From Cystobasidiopsis lactophilus (taxonomy: Eukaryota; Basidiomycota; Agaricostilbomycetes; Agaricostilbales; Chionosphaeraceae): a stretch of DNA of 64,000 bases. The notes under the pieces are model-generated. The model was given only the letters and a program-made list of their open reading frames with translations, was not told where the DNA came from and did not search any database. The stretch spans positions 1,215,434 through 1,279,433 of the forward strand of contig BCIO01000004.1 of the NCBI GenBank assembly GCA_001599975.1, read 5' to 3'. The translations under genes were made by a program, and so were the position numbers. The stretch's first letter is position 1. Every line of letters begins with the position of its first letter. This document shows, piece after piece, positions 34,961 through 48,350 of this stretch.

Positions 34961-37062
34961 CTGCGCGCCAGTCGTACCCCTGTCAGCGAGGGCTGCCGAC
35001 AAAGAAAGGCAAAGCATAAATGGGCCACAGACCTTCACCGCCCTCGCAGTCCCCTCGTCGTCCGCAGTGTCGTTAAAGTGGGCCAACAAGCCGCTCAAAG
35101 CAGTTCAGCACCAGGGCCGAATGGTCGCAGGCAGCGGCGAGAAGAAGAAAGAGTGAGAAGCGTCGAGAGGGTCGGCTCCCTGGCGAGAGGCTTCGACCGG
35201 AAGACCACAAGAACAGAAGTCGTATTAAGAGTGCGTTGGAGTGATTAGGTGAGGCCGGCCTCTGGTGACAAAATTGTTGCTGCGTTCAAGCCATTAAGCG
35301 CCGTCCGGGAGAGGAACGACGGAGAGGACAAAAGACGGAGCCCGCGCCGCGCTCGCTTTTTGCATGTGATTTGACGGCAACTAGCGACTAGTGGCATACG
35401 CAAGTTCCACGAACTGTTCCCCCTGTTCCAACGCTTGCGAGAGAGCACTTCTTGAGACGACGGCTTCGAGTCTGGCTTGTCGGCAGAGAGACGCCAAAAG
35501 GTGGATGACGAGCGGAACCCCTCTGGCTGAAACGGCGGTTCATCTTGGTGATCTCCACTTTTTGGACTGTTCGTAAGCAGCACCAGGTTTCTAGGTGGTG
35601 GTGAGGGAAGCGCGAGTGTCATGTTTGAAGGAGCGAAGGTTGGCGCCTGCAGCCGGCTTTGTTCGCCACCGTCTTGAATTGCCCTTGTTGAAGGCGGAGC
35701 GCCAGAAAAGTGAATGAAGACTCTAGAAGACCAGGCGTGAGGTGGCCGTTGGTACGAAGCCAGGGTCAATAGGCGATCAGTTGGCAGGGCTTCTTGCAGC
35801 TGTGAACCTTTGGAGCGCGAGATCCAAAGTCCGCTTCATGCTGGTGCGGTAGTGACTGGACAGTGTAACCACAGCGAATAAACGCCACCTCTTGGAGACC
35901 GGCATGCCAGAGTGGACCGTTTGAGGGATGGCCACTCTCGAGCTACCAGACGAGCCACGCTGTGGATGAACGACGGGCGTGAAGACGGGCCCTCTCGTCA
36001 TCCACGTTGCTCTTAGCAAAGAACTGTGCAGTTTCAGGCGGACAGCTGGGCTCCAAAGTGGCGAATGTGAGATTTGAGACTTGGCCCCAAAAACAGAAGG
36101 CAAACGCACCTAGGCAAGGTCACCGGATGATCTGCTGTGCGCGCAAATTGGACCATGAAGACCTTTGCCAGCTCTGCCGCTCACTACGACGCGCGGTTGG
36201 CAGCCCAAGAAAGAGAGAACGCGCCACCAGCATTTGGCGAGGTTTTAATTAACGAGCCCACCCAAGGTAACGGCGGTCAACATGGCGGAAAGAGGAGCCT
36301 CTGGGCAGCAGGACAACAAACACACGGTGCGACCACCAAGCCAATAAGCCGTTCGAGCTCCAGCCAATGACATCCGTCGCTTCCGGAAGAACCAGCCGCG
36401 ACCGTTGCGAGCCTGCTCCACACGCTAAACTCTTGCACCTGGTTGACGATGTGCACTTGCACCAGAGGTCCAGCCGGCAGTCCAGAAGCAGATTGACATA
36501 TGCCCGCCCAGGACACAGCGCTCGCACGATGCCCACTGCGATTCGGTCGATTGAAGCCAAGATGTGATTGCGGACCGCGCCCTGCTTTTTGTGTGCTGGA
36601 GAAGAGTGCTGCTTCTCGAATGCCGGGGGCCCTTTCATTGGAAGCCACACATTGAAGAACCTGTCAAATCGCGCGTCGAGCACCACCTTGCTGGACCTCT
36701 GGCCAGCGAGCTCTCGCTGCACTGCTGTCTGGCTTGAATTATGACCTGTCCACGCCTTGAACCTGCACATCACGACAATACCACTCGAAGCAACAGAAGG
36801 TCATCACAACAAAGCAAGAGACGCAAGGGCAAGATTTTCAGGCCAAAACCAAGCAGGCTCGTCGGTGGCAAATAGATTGCTTGTCTCTCTCTTAGTCTCT
36901 GCACCATGGTGGGCACTGGGGGCCATCTTAGACGCGTCGGGCGATTCCGATGAGGGCGCGTCGGTGGCCGGATGACGCCAAGATGCGTCGCTGCCGTTGA
37001 AGTGAACGAACCTTGGGTCCGCAAGCTTGCTCTCGTTCCTCCACCTCTTTCGTCCTCGAACC
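34961..37062. other. Long gene-poor region between divergent genes
   Basis: This 2.1-kb gap separates the PUF gene (minus) and the Myb-like gene (plus) and must hold both promoters and leaders. A probable 5'-UTR intron of the PUF gene ends at the ATG. Several open frames exist (for example minus 35245-35769, and plus 36161-36291 with an ATG), but none carries a motif, a signal peptide or a splice chain that I can support. Confidence 0.45.
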
Positions 37063-38396
37063 ATGTTGTTCTACGAGATGAACGACTACTTTTGCTTCTC
37101 GTCCTACCCAGAGGACGCGTCCGCATCCACTGCGCCGCCAGACCTCTCCTACGGCTCGTTCGCTCGAAACTCTTTTGTCGCTGAAGCCCAATCGCTCACT
37201 CTCTGTCTCTCTACCCACGCAGAGTCTGGTTTACCTCTTCTGCAAACGCCTGAGTGGGCGCTCGCCGCCTTCCTGCCCAGCGTGCCAACGAGGGGCCGCA
37301 GCCCTATGAAGTCTGGAAACGGCCCTGCCCTTCCTTGGGCCTCTTCCTCTTCCTCTGACAACCCTTACACTGTCGGCTGCATCGACCCCACCCTGCTCTT
37401 TGGCTTGTCTGCTGACCCTGTCCCCTCCCCGCCCGCAGCTGGCGACTTCTTCCACGGAGCGCCAGCTCAGGAGGAACAGACCTCCTCGCTCATTGCCTAC
37501 CCACTCCCCGCCCAAGCCATCGCCTCCCCGGCATCTTCCTCGATCTCAGAACTCGACCTGGGCGACTCGATGGCAGTGGACGGCATGTTCTTCCCATCCA
37601 AAGCTGTGGAGCCCATCGGTGAGCTTTCGCCTTTCACTTTTAGCCATCGAAGAGCGGGCCGCTCACTACTTTGTCGTGTCTCAAAACAGAGCACATCCCT
37701 GGCTATGGCTTCGCTGCTGCTTCCGCCCAAGTCGCCCTGCCTCTGGCCGATCCCCAGTCCTCGCCCACCACCTCGAGCTCGAGCCCGGCACCGTCTGCCT
37801 CCTCTTCTCCTCCTCTGAACCAAGGCAATGCTACACCTTCCTTTGTGCCTACTGCTCCTCCTCCTCCTCGTCCTCTGTCATCTCGTAAGGGCAGCTGGAC
37901 CACAGAAGAGGACGACCGCCTCAGAGCAGCGATGATGGGCAACGAGGAGCGCACAGACTGGACCAAGGTGAAGGAAGAAATGGGTTCGCTTCGAGAGCCC
38001 AAGCGCATCGGCGAGCGCTGGAGGATGCAGCTCAGGCCCGGCTGTAAGTGTCTGGTTCTTCACACCCCAAAGATGCCTGCTGAAATGTCCCTCATTCGAT
38101 CAACAGTAGCCAAAAACCGAAGCCCGAGCCAAGGCAGCATCAAGAAGCTTTCCACTCAAAACAAGCTCGACATTCTCAACAAGCAAGCTGAGCTCGGCCA
38201 CAGCAGGTGGGCTGTGATCGACAAGGCGCTGGGCAACGCCTACGGTGGCAATGCGGTGATGACCGTCTGCAACTCCAAAGAAGGGCAAAGGCTCCGCAAG
38301 GAGCACGGCATCGATTTCCAGGTCACGCCTCGCTCGAAATCGGCCAAGTCTTCCTCGCCACCGCCTCCTTCCTCCCCAGTTTCGCTCTACTCTTAA
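37063..38396 (+). CDS. Myb/SANT-like DNA-binding protein
   Basis: Three exons (37063-37618, 37690-38043, 38107-38396) give 399 residues. The first 250 residues are low-complexity, rich in Ser, Pro and Ala. A Myb-like repeat starts at GSWTTEEDDRLRAAM (about residue 255), continues WTKVKEEMGSLREPKRIGE and ends RWRMQLRPG. The three spaced Trp of a Myb helix-turn-helix are visible. A second helical block (NKLDILNKQAELGHSRWAVI) may be another divergent repeat. It is probably a nuclear transcription factor; target and pathway are unknown. The 576-bp gap after its stop shows no gene. Confidence 0.75.
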
Positions 38397-38972
38397 CTGG
38401 CGGCTGCCCCAACTGCTTTGTCTTTCAATTATCATTCTATCTTTCTACTCTATTCTGTTCTGTTCTTCTTCCCTGTCGCACGTCTTTCACCATCATCAGC
38501 GCGAATCTGTTCAGCAAAGCGCCTTTGTCGCCTCTCAGAATTCGGTTTATTCAGTATTGATTCTTGCATGTTGTATTGATGATCCATTAGAACTATATTG
38601 CAATTGTATAAACAGCAGCGTCTGTTGGCTACCACTTCAGCGGAAAGACGCACCAGCCGGCCGACCTCGCCCTCAATCAGCTTGGAGAGCCGCTGCCAGC
38701 TTCCCTCTCGAATTCTCCTTCGAATCACCAAGAGAAGACATATGAGAAGCTTTTGGTCTTGATAGAGCTATCCCCATTCCGCTCCAAGCCCTTGGAGGTG
38801 CTCGCAAAGCGCTGTTGCTCTTCTGGCGATTTTGTTGGCTTTGGACCGCTTGTCCGCTGCCTAGAGCACTTCCAAACAGCAGACTCTAGCTAATCGAGCT
38901 ACTCGAGAGCCTGGTAGCCTTTTCCTACCACTCCAAAGGCCGTAAAAGCCGCCTGGCCTCGCCAATCTCACG
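38397..38972. other. Intergenic spacer
   Basis: This 576-bp spacer holds the 3' UTR of the Myb-like gene and the promoter of the MYND gene, both on the plus strand. Nothing else is supported. Confidence 0.4.
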
Positions 38973-39997
38973 ATGACTGCTTCGAGGCCCGAAATCACCT
39001 TCCCTCCTGGTTCGTCTCTTCTCCTACGACGACTCACCTCTTTGGTCATTTAAAACGAGATTGAACCGACAGAAAGTCGCTTGTGCAGTTTCTGCGGCAA
39101 GGCGGATGACCCGGCAGCGCCCTTCTTGCAGCAATGCAGTCGCTGTCACGGTAAGTCAGCCAATTTCCCTTACCGAAAACCCTGAAATGAGTCTAATACT
39201 CTGCTTGATGCCTTTCCGCAGTGGCCAAATACTGCAACAGGTCTTGCCAGCTCAGCCATTATGCGGCCCATCGCATCATGTGTCGCGTGTACAGCTCGAC
39301 TTCGATATCGACATTGACAGAAAGCTTCAAAACGAGTCATCCAGTAATTCCTCCGCAGCTGGCACATTTGGTTGAGTTACACCGCACAAGCGAACCAGCT
39401 TTCAGGTCGTTGCTCGGACAAGCCGTCGACTTTTATGTCGAAGATATCGTCACTGCTTTGTTGCACAAAATGGGATATCGTGGATCTGACGGAAGTGAGC
39501 TGACGGAAGAGTGGGTCCGCAAAGTGCGCAACACGGCGGTCTTCGTTCACCTCAAGCTGGTGGCCGATGTCAAGACTGCCCACCCAAGCAACGCCTTCGA
39601 GGTGCTGAATGTATCGACTGTCTCAATTGGAGAGCTGGCCACCACACTGTCCTATGGTAGCGATATTATTCGAGCCCGAACCCACCACGAAAACGCCGCC
39701 AACGGCAAGAGCCTCGTCATTCTGATAAACGCGCTCTGCGGAGACTTGAACGCTGCTTTGCCTTGCCACACCTTCCAGACCTACACTGTAGCCCTACTCT
39801 CATCAATATCACTCCCTCCCCATCAAGGTCTTTCGGCAGATGAAGAGCTGTCGGCAGCGTTTCGAAGCGGCATCCCCTTTCTCAGGCGCTTGAAAGCCCA
39901 GTCCTATATCGAGCTGGCCAACTTGACTTCCAAGCAAGCTGAAGCCTACTTGAAGTGGGTGCATCGCAAGCTATTGCGCGAGACCCCTACTGCTTAG
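38973..39997 (+). CDS. MYND zinc-finger protein, 296 aa
   Basis: Three exons (38973-39009, 39073-39150, 39222-39997). The MYND finger occupies residues 16-55, with all ligands present: CSFCGK, then CSRCHVAKYC, NRSCQ, and two His before the final MC. MYND fingers bind proline-rich peptides and act as protein-interaction modules. The remaining 240 residues are helical (VDFYVEDIVTALLHKMGY, VFVHLKLVADVK, YIELANLTSKQAEAYLKWVH) with no SET domain or other enzyme motif. Function is therefore not assigned. The first exon is short and the start could lie elsewhere, but the phase fits and the upstream frame is closed. Confidence 0.75.
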
Positions 39998-40611
39998 CGT
40001 CACATCCCGCCTTTCCTTTGGTCTTCTGGTAGCCCCAGTTCAAGTGTGTCTCTGTGTCTCCTATTGTCCTCATCCAAAACTCAGATACTGTGCAGAATTG
40101 CCAACATGTTCTACTTGTCGCCCTTTCGTTTCTTGTCTTGTCTTCCAGCAAGCGCATTCGACCGCGAGGGTCTGCCGCAATACCGCTGTCTCCAGAGCTT
40201 TGATCTTTGATACCAGCCGGAGTTGTTCGACTGGTCAATTTGGGCATTGGGAGGATGTCATTCGGTTCGAGAGCAAAACGCAGAACCGGACCCCGCCTCT
40301 GTAATTGGCTTCTTAAGCTTTCTCAAAGTGCATCCGAAAGCACTGCTGAAGATGTACAGATGCTACACCATGAGTCAACTAACCATTGCAAGCTTTGGCA
40401 ACGGCAACCGCAAAAGGAGCCATCGGCAGATCGAATCCGTCATCGGCAAAGCAGACATCCTTAGGCCGTGTTTGAAATGCGAATATTAGAGGAAGGGTTA
40501 GGACAATGTCGGATTGTCGATGACCCAGCTGATCTGTTGCGGGCGATAATTGTCCTTGCTGTTATGGCCCCAGTTCTCAGACACATCTCGCAGGCGAGGC
40601 AAAATGACGGC
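39998..40611. other. Convergent intergenic region
   Basis: About 610 bp between the stops of the MYND gene (plus) and the carboxylesterase gene (minus). Only 3' UTRs are expected. I see no supported feature. Confidence 0.4.
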
Positions 40612-42892
<2,281 letters not shown>

Positions 42893-43493
42893 GGTGCGTT
42901 GTTGGTCGTCTGCTCGGCATCTTGCACGACGAGCTTATGATGGCAGGGTCCGGCTCGTGTTGTTGGCGTCTTCGTTCACGTTCTCGCTTGCGGGCGGACG
43001 GATCGACAGCGGCAAAGGATGATCAACCTTTGGTCATGGATCCAGTTTGTTTTGATGTTGTGAAAGTGGCTGTATCGAGGCGGCCAGCGCTGCTACCTCT
43101 CTGAGCGGTGTGCATCAGTAAGATACAGTCCATGGTCAGAGCAGGAAGTCAATAATAGAGCAAGCTTCGCGGAGGCTTGCGTTCAACAAATTGTTTACGG
43201 CGTTCGCCGCGGCGAGTGGCAAATTGGCTACATGACTGTTGGTCCGCGCTCCTCTTCAACCTGATCTTCACCAAAGGAGGACATGGTATATACAAAGCCG
43301 GCATCGGGCGGGGTGGAAATTTACAAAATGTGGCGACGCGTCTAACGATCAAGGTGTACAAGGAGAACACGGAAAGATTTGAGAGACTATGTACCTGCGC
43401 ATAAAGTATGTACGTCATCCCTGGTCATAAGCATAGGAGTTCTGCCACAATAATGGGTGAGAGGACTTCGGTGGGCAAGAAGGAAAACTAACA
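42893..43493. other. Intergenic spacer
   Basis: About 600 bp upstream of the carboxylesterase start and downstream of the F-box gene stop. It should contain the esterase promoter. No other feature is supported. Confidence 0.4.
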
Positions 43494-44853
43494 TCAAGCA
43501 CGCTGGATTCCAAGAATAGTTTTCGGGTATTCGAGCTCGAGGGTGAGTGTGGGCCGGTCAAGCGGTTCAAACTGAAAGCGGCCGAAATGGTCATGGGAGA
43601 AGAGCGTGAAGAACCGAAGCTGAGGAAGAGCGCTCGAGCGAAGGAAAGTACTGATGAAATCCTTGCAGGCGTCATAGCCCTTGACGCACTCGACCTGGAT
43701 GCAGAGGACTTCCAAAGTCTCACAAAGGGATTCAACGAAGCTGAAGAGCTGTTCGACGTCAACATCGCCGAGTATGCTGGGGTCGATGTCCAATTCCCGC
43801 AGCGCACGACAGTTGCCGAGCGTCGAGATCATGCGCTGCCTCTCTACCAAAGACCTATACCTGCCACCAATGCTGAAGAGCTTGCAACGCGTCATGTTGG
43901 CCTTGCAATAGGAAAGGGCGGCCTGGCACTGCACCAAGCCAATCTCGCCCAGCTCAACCTCGACCACTGTTCGCCCAAAGCATCCGGTCGCCCTGAAATC
44001 CCTTGGCTCTACTGGTATCGACGACTTGACGAAGCGGATGGAAGTGAGGGAAGGGAGATGCAGAGACGCCGTCGTGTTCGGCAGACCGCCCAAATGAACC
44101 GCAGACAGTCGCAGTTTCCGAAGATTGGGCGTGCAGCAAAGAATCGGATAGACGAATCGCATGGGGAGGTAGTCAAGCAGGTGTCCACCCAAACTGAACT
44201 CTTTCAAGTCGATCCGTTCCAAGCCCTGTGCCGACCGGTAACCAACAGCACTTAGTTAGCAGGCAGCAGCGACGGCCAACTTTAGAGCTAAACTTACGGC
44301 ATGAATGTCCAACAACATGTTGTCATCACACCCAAGAGCCTCAAGGGCTTCCAGGTTCACACAGCTGCGTAAGAACTGGGATTTCCACGGCCTTCATGAG
44401 CTCCAAAGCCTTCAAACTGGACTATGAGACTCAATAGCTCACAGCAGTAGGATTCCGCCAAAGCCCATCGCCTCTGAACGCGAGGCGCACGATGAACTGC
44501 CCTGGCTCCCAATCCGCTTCTGCAAGGGTGCGCCACAGCAAGATCGACCTGGAATGGCTATCTGTGACAGCCAAGTCGATAGACCGATACAGTTTCGGCA
44601 GAACCAGAGAAGAAAGCGAGCGCGAGAGCAGGAAGGCAACTAAAGACCTCGGGTTGTCCATCGCCACCTCCTCGAACACTTGTTCCCAGATCTCAGGCGG
44701 CAAGTGAGGGCACATCCGAGCAGGCTGAGCATCCAAATGCATTCCGAAAGGTCGCCGAGAATAGGGGCTCATGCGGTGTCGTGGGTCTGCTCGGTGGCGA
44801 AATGACTGACGGTGCTCACCCTCGAAGGCAATTGGTAAGAGGATGGGATGCAT
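43494..44853 (-). CDS. F-box/LRR-like protein
   Basis: Residues near 45-90 have the shape of an F-box (LPPEIWEQVFEEVAMDNPRSLVAF, split here after LPPEIWEQVF for length, then LVLPKLYRSIDLAVTD). This is the usual opening of fungal F-box proteins that hand substrates to SCF ubiquitin ligases. The C-terminal 240 residues (exon ending at the stop, start of exon near 44219) are leucine-rich, with repeating units such as LERIDLKEFSLGG, LRKLRLSAVHLGG, LRELDIDPSILGD and LEVLCIQVE. This fits an LRR-type substrate receptor. A middle exon encodes NLEALEALGCDDNMLLDIHA. The first splice junction (44430-44440 region) could not be resolved. The substrate is unknown. Confidence 0.65.
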
Positions 44854-44996
44854 GAGTTACAATGGTGTCTCGGTGATGAGAAGAACGAACAAAAAAACAC
44901 AAGGAGAAGAGTACAAGGTGTGCTGAGGAGACGAGAGGTTCCGAAGAGCTGAACGACGAGAACGGAGAAAACGAGTACAAGTGTAGAGATGAGCGT

Positions 44997-46389
44997 CTAC
45001 TCGGCCTTAGCGTGACCGTCCGCCGCTTGAGCCTCAGGGGCGACCGAAGGGGAAGACCAAAAGCGGCCGAGCCAGGGCTTAGCTACAGCCGCCACTGGAG
45101 CCGCGGCGGTGGTGGCCGGCAACGAGTCCTTGTAGATCTCCTCGTAGGTGCCCTCGAGCAAGGACTGGGCCAAGCCGAGGGACGAGCCCGAGGGGATCAA
45201 AGGAATCGAGGACCTGGATTTGGGCGAGCCGTTAACAATCGGGGGCGAGGGCGAGGAGGAAGGCAAGGGGATGGCACCAGCAGCGTTGATCCGGCTCGGC
45301 GAGGCTTCCATCTTGGCCAAGTCCGCCTCGAGCTCCATGCGGCGCATCCTGATCTCCGAGGTGGAGGACAAAGAAGAGCGGGAGGAGGCGAAAGCCCGGG
45401 TGCTGCCGCTGCCACCCGGCGAGCTGTTGGCCGGCAAGACAGTGTGTGGGATGGGCGCGAGCGTCTCTGGGAAGGGCGCCAGGTGGGTTTCGGTCTGGCC
45501 TTGCGGGTGGAGGCTGGGCGCGCGGCCCTGCATGGGGTGGAGGACGGCATTCATGGTGGTGCCGGTGGACTGCAATAGCTGGCCGGCGAGGGACCAGGCC
45601 TGGTGGGAAATGGCGTAGCGTTCTTCACCATGAGCACCGACTTGAGTTGGCGCTGGCTGGACCGCGGCCTGTTGCGACAAGAAAGACCGTCAATCGATGC
45701 TGAGCAGCGAAAGAAGGGAAGTCTGGCCACCAACCTGATTCAACAAATCGCCCAGAATGAACTCCCTGGCCGTTGTCCACAGCTGCTTGAGGTAGGCCAA
45801 GCCGGCCGCTCTTGCCTTGGCCTTGGCTTCCGCAATCGCCGTATCAATGTCGTTCTCGTGCTTGAGAAAGAACGGATGGAGGTAGGTCAGGTAGACGAAG
45901 GATGAGCCCTGCTCGCTTACTTCACCAATTGCTTTTAGACACAGCCAGAGGGAGAACAGCGCGAACCTGGATGGTGGGCAACGTCAGCCAGAGGAGGCCT
46001 AACGTCTTGAGCTGGTAATAGAACGGAATCCTGTGCAAGCGAAGCGACCAAGACCTAAGCTCGCGGAGCAGGTCTAAAGGAGGGCTCGATCACGCACCAG
46101 TTGACGAGCCATTCGACCGTCATCTCGCCGATGGAGACGACACCGACGACGCACCAGTACATGAGCCAGGTCTCTGTCCTCGCCGGCTGTGGCTCGCCCT
46201 TCAGCGCTCGGCTCCCAGGCAGCGCTGAGACGACGTACATCATTGTCCTTGATCGACTTGAACGAGGCGTAGAGCGGGTAGACGTAGGCCGAGGTGATGC
46301 TGCAAGCGACAACCGGAGTCAAGTCCTTGGCTCTGACAGGTCTTGCAAGCGGCGGCTCACCTTATGGCCTTGGAGAGCAGGTAGAACAT
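44997..46389 (-). CDS. REEP/Yop1 (TB2/DP1/HVA22) family ER-shaping protein
   Basis: A reticulon-like membrane protein that bends ER membranes into tubules. The N terminus is MFYLLSKAISITSAYVYPLY, followed by FKSIKD, WLMYWCVVGVVSIGEMTVEW and IPFYYQLKTLGLLWLTLP, which are the two hairpin membrane segments and the conserved core of the family. Then come SSFVYLTYLHPFF and an amphipathic helix (EAKARAAGLAYLKQL). A tail of about 230 residues, rich in Ser and Pro, follows and ends near the stop. It is longer than Yop1 (180 aa) and closer to the animal REEP1-4 and fission-yeast Rop1 layout. About five introns interrupt the 5' half. The start is the ATG at 46389. Confidence 0.82.
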
Positions 46390-46731
46390 CCTGGCCGCCT
46401 CTAAATGATTAGGCCAATGCGGCTGACCACGTCGACGGTTCGGGTTCAAGAGCAGAGCGGGGGTGAGTGATTGGCGGCTCTGCCGAAGGTGCGAGGCACG
46501 CGTGGTCATCTGCAGGAAGCGGTGCCTTTGTTTGTTACACGTAGGAAAGAGGTGTGATGTGGCTTATTTACAACAACAACAGGAGAGAAGGAAGTACAGC
46601 TGGGCATGGTGGAGGAACGAGCAGATCCGATCAATTTCGTCAAGCGTGGCTAGGAGCTCGCTGGGAGGGCGTGAAGGCTACCATTTGTTGCCATCAGAAC
46701 GCGGTTTCAGTAGTGAGAAGATGGGGCAGGC
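46390..46731. other. Intergenic spacer
   Basis: About 340 bp between two minus-strand genes. Nothing recognisable beyond the expected promoter and 3' UTR. Confidence 0.35.
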
Positions 46732-48201
46732 TTACAAGGCAAAGTCTTTGCCAAGGGGGAACATCACGTCGAAGCCGGCCTCGCGAGCCTTCACGATGGT
46801 CGCTTCGCCATCTTGGAAAGTCTCTCCGATCTGTTCAGGGAACTCGTGAGGCATTGAAAAGAAGGCGGAGCGAACCACAAACGTACGAGGTAGACGTGAA
46901 CCGTCGTCTCGGCGTTGAAGGCGCCAACCAAATCCTGGCGCCACTGCTCATGCTTCTTGATGAAGGCCTGGCAGAGACATTGGCGTGTGAGGGCCTGACC
47001 AGACACGTTCCATAGGAGCTATAACTCTTACCTCGTCGATGTGTGATTCGAAGGCGGATGCAATGAAGTCGTCGCCGAAGTTCGGGCGCACAATGCTATC
47101 CCACCTGTTGACCACTGACTCTCCAAGGTCACTTTTGAGGGTCATCAGAAGATCATCTTTGATCTTAGGCTGGACTTCGTTGTAGTGGCAGCGAAAGCGC
47201 ATGGCGAGATGTCTGCGGAGGGTGTCGGCATACCAACTCTTCTTGGCCTCGTTGATGCGCCACTGGGTCAGGTCATCCGTCTTCAGAACGCTCTTTTTCT
47301 TCTCGGGCACTACGCCGACCGACGTCGTAGAGGCAGGAGGCGGTGGAGACGAAGACGATTGCTTGCCCTTGACGTCGGCCAAGTAGGCCTGCGACCTTTC
47401 CACCAAGGCAGCGAACCTCTTCTCCTTGGCCATCTTTTCGGCCTTAGCGCGGTCCATCCGGGCGGTTTCGATGATGCGCTCGATAACCGCCGCATCCTCT
47501 TCCCTCACTTCTGGCGTGATGCGATCCTTCTCCGCAGCAGCTGGCGCTCCCTTCTTGGGCTCGTCCACCCAGCGGTAGGTTTCTCGCGATGCCACCTTGG
47601 CATCCCATTCTTTGGTTGGAGAGGTGGGAGGAGACAAGTCAGGAATCGCGTCCGCAGCGGGCGGCGGGGAGAAGATGACCGAGGGCTCGCTCTCGATGGG
47701 GATGGAGGTGCCAGCAGCGTTCTTCTTCTCTGCAGACTTGTTTAACTCGGACTTCTTGGGCTCAGAGGCGGGCTTCTTGGCTTCCGCCTTCGCGGCTTCC
47801 TCAGCCTTGGAGACGGGATTGCCGGTCTCTGTTAACCAGTTGTTCGAATCAGCAAGCGTGAATTGCTGCTCCCAGTAGACACGAGCTCGCCATAAAGAGA
47901 TTCAGAGTACCTGAAGGAGGGAAAATGCCCGGTTTGAGTCTAAGAAGCCTTAATCTCAAGAAAGGGGGGCAACTTGCAGCTCCTCGAAGTTCTTGAAGCC
48001 AGCCGTGGGCCGCCAATGGTGCATGCTACTCTGGGCGATCCAGCCGCCTTCAGACCTAGACGAGAGCGCCTTGCGGCCGCGAACATTGCGGAGCAGGTTC
48101 ATGACCGACGGGGACGTCGCCTTTCGAAGCATGGTGGACGTCGTGCGCGAGAAGGACAAGAGTCTAGGCAGGTACGATGCGAACAGATTGCGCTTGTTCA
48201 T
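46732..48201 (-). CDS. Unknown protein with mitochondrial presequence
   Basis: The N terminus (MNKRNLFASYLPRLLSFSRT and onward) is basic, Ser/Leu-rich and lacks acidic residues for about 50 residues, which is a strong mitochondrial targeting pattern. A Lys/Ala/Glu-rich linker follows, then a long charged helix (ERIIETARMDRAKAEKMAKE) and a conserved-looking C-terminal domain with DDLTQWRINEAKKSWYADTL, RFRCHYNEVQPKIKDDL, WDSIVRPNFGDDFI and KKHEQWRQDLVGAFN. No membrane segment is obvious. I do not recognise the family and assign no function. At least four introns are present; junctions in the Lys-rich linker are provisional. Confidence 0.6.
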
Positions 48202-48350
48202 GCGCGGTGGAGCATGTGGACTGAGGGCGTGCGAGCTCGCTGGGCGGCTGTCCAGGTCCGAGTGTCAGGGTGGCGAGCGATCTTCGCTCGCTCGCGACTT
48301 TGAAGTGACTAACGGTCGTGAAATGCATGATGGTCATTCTATGGTCTAGT

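Noticed and set aside
35245-35769. 174-codon minus-strand ORF upstream of the PUF gene
   Set aside because: No motif, no splice partners and ordinary composition; its length is expected by chance at this GC.
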